A stretch of DNA of 17,763 nt from DAIDKA01 sp035485475. Lineage in GTDB: Bacteria > Pseudomonadota > Gammaproteobacteria > Steroidobacterales > Steroidobacteraceae. Location of the stretch: positions 1 through 17,763 of the forward strand of contig DATHOA010000054.1 in NCBI GenBank assembly GCA_035485475.1, given 5' to 3'. Of the stretch, positions 14,069 to 17,763 are shown in pieces. A program made the position numbers and the translations under genes. How positions within the stretch are numbered: position 1 is the first letter of the stretch; each line of letters begins with the position of its first letter. The notes beneath the pieces were generated by a model. That model had not been told where the DNA came from, searched no databases, and worked only from the letters and a program-made list of their open reading frames with translations.

Positions 14069-14863
14069 GGACAGAGGGCTCGCCACATAGGCTACCAGTG
14101 AGGCCACCTCATCCGTACGCGCGAAGCGCTTGATGATCGAGGTGGGGCGCTGGTTCTTGAACAACTGCTCCTCGACGTCCGCCATCGAGCGTCCGCCGAA
14201 GCGTGCGGCCGACCGCGGGTCGTCCGAATCCAGCGTCGGCCCCGGGAGAATACTGTTGACCGTTACCCCGGTGCGCGCACAGCCTTCCGCGATGCCACGC
14301 GCCACGGCAATCTGCGCGGCCTTGCTCATGCCGTACTGCACACTGTCCACCGGAATCTGCAGTGCGCTCTCGCTGGAAATGAAAATGATGCGCCCCCAGT
14401 TGCGCTGCTTCATGCGCGGCAGGTAGATGCGTGACAGACGCACGCCCGACATGACATTCAGATCAAAGGTCTGGTACCAGTCCTGGTCCGTGGACTGCGT
14501 GAATTCGTGCGGCAGGTAGCGTTCGACGTTATTGACCAGGATGTCGACATTGGGGAAAGCCTTGCCAAGGCGCGCGATGTCCTCGGCCTTGCTCATATCG
14601 CCCGCAAAACCCAATGGCGCCTTGCCGGTTGCCTGTTTGAGCGACGCCGCCGCCTTGTCGACCGACTCCTGGGTGCGGCCGTTGATGATGACTTCGGCGC
14701 CCTCGGCCAGCAGCACTTTGGCGATGCCGTAACCGATTCCGCCGGTGCTGCCGGTTATGAGTGCCGTCTTGCCCTTCAAATGCAGATCCATCGCCTGGGC
14801 GGTCCCGACGGCAAGCGCCAGCAGCCCAAGGACCACGAGTACCCTGAATGACATCGCTTTCAT
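14009..14863 (-). CDS. Short-chain dehydrogenase/reductase with a signal peptide
   Basis: 284 residues from ATG 14863. GAGG lies seven bases upstream of that ATG, while the ATG six bases earlier (14869) is too close to it. The protein opens with a hydrophobic segment ending VGTAQA, a classic Sec cleavage site, before the SDR fold: TGSTGGIG (37-44, cofactor), NNVE (111-114, normally NNAG), Ser164, Tyr177 and Lys181 (catalytic), and the substrate loop LPGPT. An internal ATG right after the signal (14791) would give a normal cytoplasmic SDR but has no good ribosome binding site. Substrate unknown. It is divergent from the S9 peptidase and overlaps the exporter tail at its 3' end. Confidence 0.88.
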   Translation of the reverse strand: MKAMSFRVLVVLGLLALAVGTAQAMDLHLKGKTALITGSTGGIGYGIAKVLLAEGAEVIINGRTQESVDKAAASLKQATGKAPLGFAGDMSKAEDIARLGKAFPNVDILVNNVERYLPHEFTQSTDQDWYQTFDLNVMSGVRLSRIYLPRMKQRNWGRIIFISSESALQIPVDSVQYGMSKAAQIAVARGIAEGCARTGVTVNSILPGPTLDSDDPRSAARFGGRSMADVEEQLFKNQRPTSIIKRFARTDEVASLVAYVASPLSSATTGAALRVDGGVVKSAF

Positions 14864-14967
14864 ATGCATGCCTCATCATATTGGTAACTGTCACTGTGCA
14901 GCCACGGGATCTCCGGGCCCGATGATACTGTACGATCTGGAGTCGATTGGCCCAAGAGCTACGCCCC

Positions 14968-16950
14968 ATGACCCGTGATGACAAATCGCCGCCGATCCAG
15001 CTGCCCTACGGCGCCTGGAAATCTCCGGTCACGGCCGAGGCGCTCGCCGGCTCACAGGTCAGATTTGAAAATCTGTGCAGTGTCGATGGCGGTCTGTACT
15101 GGACCGAGAATGTACCCTCGGCAGACGGTACCCACGGCGTATTTCGCCTCAGCACGTCTGGCGCCGCGATTCCCGTGGTTCCGGCGGTCAGCAATGTGCG
15201 CGGCCGCGTGCATGAATATGGGGCAGCGCCGTACCTCATGGTCGGGGATACGGCCTACTACACCCGCTTTGCCGACCAGCGCCTGTATCGCCTCGCACCG
15301 CGCACCGATCCCGAACCCCTGACGCCGAAGGGCTACCGGTACGCCGACTGCGTGCCACTGCGTGCGGATGATGGGACGGTTACGGCACTCATTTGTGTTC
15401 GCGAGGATCACACTGATCCGGGGGACGTCCGCAATGCCCTGGTGCGCCTTCCTCTTCCCGGCGGGGGCGCCGGCGAAGTGCTGTATGCCGACAGCGATTT
15501 CGTTGCCTACCCGCGCGTCAGCCCCGATGGACGACGACTGGCTTTCATCTCCTGGCGCCATCCGCACATGCCCTGGGATGCGACCACACTCAACGTCGCC
15601 GAACTTGGTGATTCGGGACTGACTGCGCTTGCCACGATCGCCGGCGGACCTTCCGAATCCGTGCTCGAACCTCAGTGGGACTCGGACGGCGGGCTGTACT
15701 TCATCTCCGATCGCAGTGGATTCTGGAATCTGTATGGCTGGGACGGCGCTGCAGTACGGGCGGTATGGCCGCATGCGGCCGAATTCGCCAGCCCTCTTTG
15801 GCAGCTCGGACAAGCCAATTATGCGCTGCTGGGCAACGGCCTGGCGCTCGCGCGATTCGGCGAAGCTGGCATTGACCGGCTCGCCGTGATCGCCCTGCGG
15901 CGCAGCACCGCGCGGATGCTTGAACTGCCGTATGTCCAGTACGACCAATTGACGCGTATCGATGCGGACCACGTCGCGTTGGTCGCAGGCTCCGCGACCA
16001 CACCCCAGGCAATTGTGAGCATCAATGTGAGCAGCGGTCGGGCCGAAACGCTACGCGAGGCCGGACGGGCGCTGTTGTCGCCTGATGCGGTTTCCGTCGC
16101 CGTGCCGATCGATTTTCCCAGCACGCAGGGCCGCACGGCGCACGCGTTTTACTATGCACCCGCCAACCCGGGATTTCGCGGCCCCCGCGACGAACGACCG
16201 CCCCTGCTGACCTTGGTGCATGGCGGACCGACCACCCAGGCGACGCCCGCATATTCCCCGGCCGTGCAATATTGGACCAGCCGTGGTTTTGCCGTGGTCG
16301 ATGTCAACTACGGGGGCAGCTCCGGGTTCGGGCGCGCCTACCGGCAACTGCTCGAGGGGAACTGGGGAGTGGTCGATGTCGCAGACGTCATTGCCGCCGC
16401 CCAATACTTGGGTCGCACCGGCCGCGTTGATCCGCTGCGCACCGCCATTCGCGGTGGCAGCGCCGGCGGCTATACCGTGTTGTTGGCACTGTGTACCAGC
16501 GATGTGTTTCGGGCCGGCGCCGATTACTACGGCGTCTCGGACATGACTGCCCTCGCGCGCGATACCCACAAGTTCGAGAGTCGCTATCTGGATTCGCTGA
16601 TCGGACCTTTGCCGCAGGCCCAGTCGATCTACGAAAGCCGATCGCCACTGCAGCATCTGGATGGCTTCAAAGTCCCACTGCTGGTCCTGCAGGGGGCCGA
16701 GGATCCCGTCGTGCCCGCGAATCAGTCCGCGCGCATCGTGGATGCGCTGCGCGCCCGCCACGCGCCCGTCGCCTACCTGTTGTACGAAGGGGAGGGGCAT
16801 GGCTTTCGCAAGCCCGAAAACATCATCCGATCGCTGCAGGCCGAACTGTCGTTCTATGGCCAGGTGTTTGGGTTTGCCCCGGCAGACGTGTTGCCGCCGC
16901 TGACGATCGAGAATTTGCCGCTCAAGAAAGATTTACCGAACAATCAATGA
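14968..16950 (+). CDS. S9-family serine peptidase (prolyl oligopeptidase / acylaminoacyl-peptidase type)
   Basis: 660 residues with no signal peptide, so cytoplasmic. An N-terminal beta-propeller (about 30-380, blades such as PRVSPDGRRLAFISWR and PQWDSDGGLYFISDRSGFWNLY) precedes an alpha/beta hydrolase domain with RGGSAGGYT (Ser498), GAEDPVVP (Asp579) and GEGHGFRKPEN (His611) as catalytic triad. LVHGGPT is the oxyanion segment. Such enzymes cleave short peptides or N-acylated residues. ATG 14968 is used; a TTG 21 bases upstream is also in frame but lacks support. Divergent from the SDR across about 100 bases in which I see no clear promoter beyond a weak TACGAT at 14931. Confidence 0.92.
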   Translation: MTRDDKSPPIQLPYGAWKSPVTAEALAGSQVRFENLCSVDGGLYWTENVPSADGTHGVFRLSTSGAAIPVVPAVSNVRGRVHEYGAAPYLMVGDTAYYTRFADQRLYRLAPRTDPEPLTPKGYRYADCVPLRADDGTVTALICVREDHTDPGDVRNALVRLPLPGGGAGEVLYADSDFVAYPRVSPDGRRLAFISWRHPHMPWDATTLNVAELGDSGLTALATIAGGPSESVLEPQWDSDGGLYFISDRSGFWNLYGWDGAAVRAVWPHAAEFASPLWQLGQANYALLGNGLALARFGEAGIDRLAVIALRRSTARMLELPYVQYDQLTRIDADHVALVAGSATTPQAIVSINVSSGRAETLREAGRALLSPDAVSVAVPIDFPSTQGRTAHAFYYAPANPGFRGPRDERPPLLTLVHGGPTTQATPAYSPAVQYWTSRGFAVVDVNYGGSSGFGRAYRQLLEGNWGVVDVADVIAAAQYLGRTGRVDPLRTAIRGGSAGGYTVLLALCTSDVFRAGADYYGVSDMTALARDTHKFESRYLDSLIGPLPQAQSIYESRSPLQHLDGFKVPLLVLQGAEDPVVPANQSARIVDALRARHAPVAYLLYEGEGHGFRKPENIIRSLQAELSFYGQVFGFAPADVLPPLTIENLPLKKDLPNNQ

Positions 16951-16971
16951 CTTGAAGCTAGAAGACCCTGC

Positions 16972-16983
16972 CGTCACGTGACG
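16972..16983. repeat. Perfect 12-bp palindrome CGTCACGTGACG
   Basis: A perfect palindrome 22 bases after the peptidase stop and about 140 bases before the ABC permease. It could be a dimeric regulator site for the permease promoter. No matching copy was seen elsewhere in the window. Confidence 0.4.
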
Positions 16984-16991
16984 TCGCGGCG

Positions 16992-17042
16992 GGTACCGAA
17001 CCTCGCAGCTCCCCTGCGGTCCAATTCCCCGCGGTCGGTACC
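16992..17042 (+). promoter_or_regulatory. Structured leader upstream of the ABC permease
   Basis: GGTACCGA (16992-16999) and TCGGTACC (17035-17042) form a perfect eight-pair outer stem. Inside it CGCAG (17004-17008) pairs with CTGCG (17014-17018). An alternative inner stem, GCGG (17016-17019) with CCGC (17029-17032), competes with the first. The region ends 25 bases before a short reading frame that overlaps the permease start. It may be an mRNA leader or a terminator of the peptidase gene, but there is no T-tract. Confidence 0.4.
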
Positions 17043-17066
17043 AAGACTCAATAACAGAGCGACGAC

Positions 17067-17123
17067 ATGGCCTACCGGGGGAAGCAGATGATGCGCGCAA
17101 CGTCGGCAAGCGGTCCTGCGTGA
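17067..17123 (+). CDS. Possible 18-codon leader peptide before the ABC permease
   Basis: ATG 17067 opens a frame (MAYRGKQMMRATSASGPA) whose TGA at 17121 overlaps the permease GTG in a GTGA junction. An internal ATG pair at 17088/17091 has GGGGAAG just upstream as a possible ribosome binding site. Such a frame could feed ribosomes to the permease, whose own start has only a weak site. Too short to be confirmed by sequence alone. Confidence 0.3.
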   Translation: MAYRGKQMMRATSASGPA

Positions 17124-17763
17124 AGTACTGGCCACTGGTCTGGTCCGCGCTATGGCGCAAGCCGGCCGAAGCCCTGCTGATATGGCTGGCCGTGACGGTT
17201 TCGTTCGCCTTGTTTGCTCTGATGGTCGGCTTGCATGCCACCTACGACAAAATCATCGCGACTTCCCGATTGGATCGTCTGTACGTCAATGCGCGCTTTC
17301 CCACCGCCAGTCCGACCGGAGTCCTCCTGCCTTTCGCCGTGCGTGACCAGATCGAACGGGTCAAAGGAGTGTCCGCGGCCAGTTCGGTTTACTACCTGTG
17401 GGGTTACTACCAGGACCCTCACCGGCGCGCCCGGGTCATCGCGGTGGACGAACACATGCGCTCGGCATGGCCGGAGTTGCCGCTGACTGCCGCGCAGTGG
17501 GATCAGCTGTTGGCGACACCCGCCGGCGTTTTCATGAGTCGTGGGCCCTCGGCAAGGCTGGGCCTGAAGACCGGTGACACCTTGCCCCTCATCACGCCAC
17601 CCGGAACGCGTGCCGACGGCGCGCCCGCATGGGAGTTTCACGTGCTCGGAGTGGTGCCGGACATGCCCGGCGTCGGAGCCATCATCATTGGCAATCTAGG
17701 CTTCGTGGACAAATCCCGACCGCTGGAATCGCGGGGGTATGCGCAGGAATTCCGCGTTGCGGT
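17120..17763 (+). CDS. ABC transporter permease, MacB/FtsX type, 3' end outside window
   Basis: From GTG 17120 the frame runs open to the window end (about 214 residues): VKYWPLVWSALWRKPAEALL, a first membrane helix at about residues 18-38, then an extracytoplasmic domain with YDKIIATSRLDRLYVNARFP and FHVLGVVPDMPG. This is the layout of the MacB periplasmic core domain (PF12704) that precedes three more helices in FtsX-like permeases. These proteins use an ATPase partner for mechanotransmission or export of peptides, antibiotics or lipoproteins; neither the ATPase nor a fusion protein is in the window. No in-frame ATG exists upstream, and the GTGA overlap with the short upstream frame supports this start. 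Confidence 0.85.
   Translation, partial: MKYWPLVWSALWRKPAEALLIWLAVTVSFALFALMVGLHATYDKIIATSRLDRLYVNARFPTASPTGVLLPFAVRDQIERVKGVSAASSVYYLWGYYQDPHRRARVIAVDEHMRSAWPELPLTAAQWDQLLATPAGVFMSRGPSARLGLKTGDTLPLITPPGTRADGAPAWEFHVLGVVPDMPGVGAIIIGNLGFVDKSRPLESRGYAQEFRVA

Noticed and set aside
15052..15972. Open frame of about 306 codons on the minus strand within the peptidase
   Set aside because: Antisense to the beta-propeller of a convincing S9 peptidase; composition is arginine and glycine rich and shows no family motif.

Overview
The window is GC-rich, gene-dense bacterial DNA with short intergenic gaps, many stop/start overlaps and several exported proteins. The gene content (a periplasmic DsbA-type oxidoreductase, PilZ, a BlaI-type repressor, a CE15-type esterase, a di-heme peroxidase and a DHA2 exporter) fits a soil or freshwater proteobacterium. 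A gammaproteobacterium near Xanthomonadales, Nevskiales or Steroidobacter is my best guess, but it rests on resemblance only. I saw no rRNA, tRNA, CRISPR array, transposase or phage gene.

Layout. (1) 1-3994, plus strand: three packed genes for exported or probably exported enzymes: a CE15-like glucuronoyl esterase (5' end outside the window), an AcpA/phospholipase-C-type phosphoesterase and a MauG/CcpA-type di-heme cytochrome c peroxidase. (2) 4087-5350, plus: a VOC protein, an ArsR regulator and an SRPBCC/AHSA1 protein, joined by GTGA and ATGA overlaps. (3) 5365-6362, minus: a secreted four-cysteine protein followed, with an ATGA overlap, by a BlaI/MecI-type repressor; three ACTAC/GTAGT elements resembling a BlaI operator lie upstream, between this pair and a divergent aldo/keto reductase (6499-7530). 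(4) 7536-8608, minus: a PilZ protein and an uncharacterised cysteine-rich membrane protein. (5) 8658-11463, plus: a second ArsR regulator with a compact repeat-rich divergent promoter region, a small one-helix/coiled-coil membrane protein, a membrane-anchored quinone-oxidoreductase-like enzyme and a second aldo/keto reductase. (6) 11475-14068, plus: DsbA, HIT hydrolase and a DHA2 drug exporter. (7) 14009-14863, minus: an SDR with a signal peptide, overlapping the exporter tail by 60 bp. (8) 14968-16950, plus: an S9 prolyl-oligopeptidase-type peptidase. (9) 17120 to the end: the start of a MacB/FtsX-type ABC permease behind a structured leader.

The genes do not form one known pathway. The recurring theme is small one-component regulators, each attached to a short operon of redox or envelope proteins: ArsR with VOC/SRPBCC, BlaI with a secreted protein, ArsR with a membrane coiled coil and oxidoreductases. 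The least-described parts are the BlaI/secreted-protein pair, the ArsR/membrane-coiled-coil pair, the PilZ/cysteine-protein pair, and two NAD(P)-fold enzymes that carry export or anchor signals.
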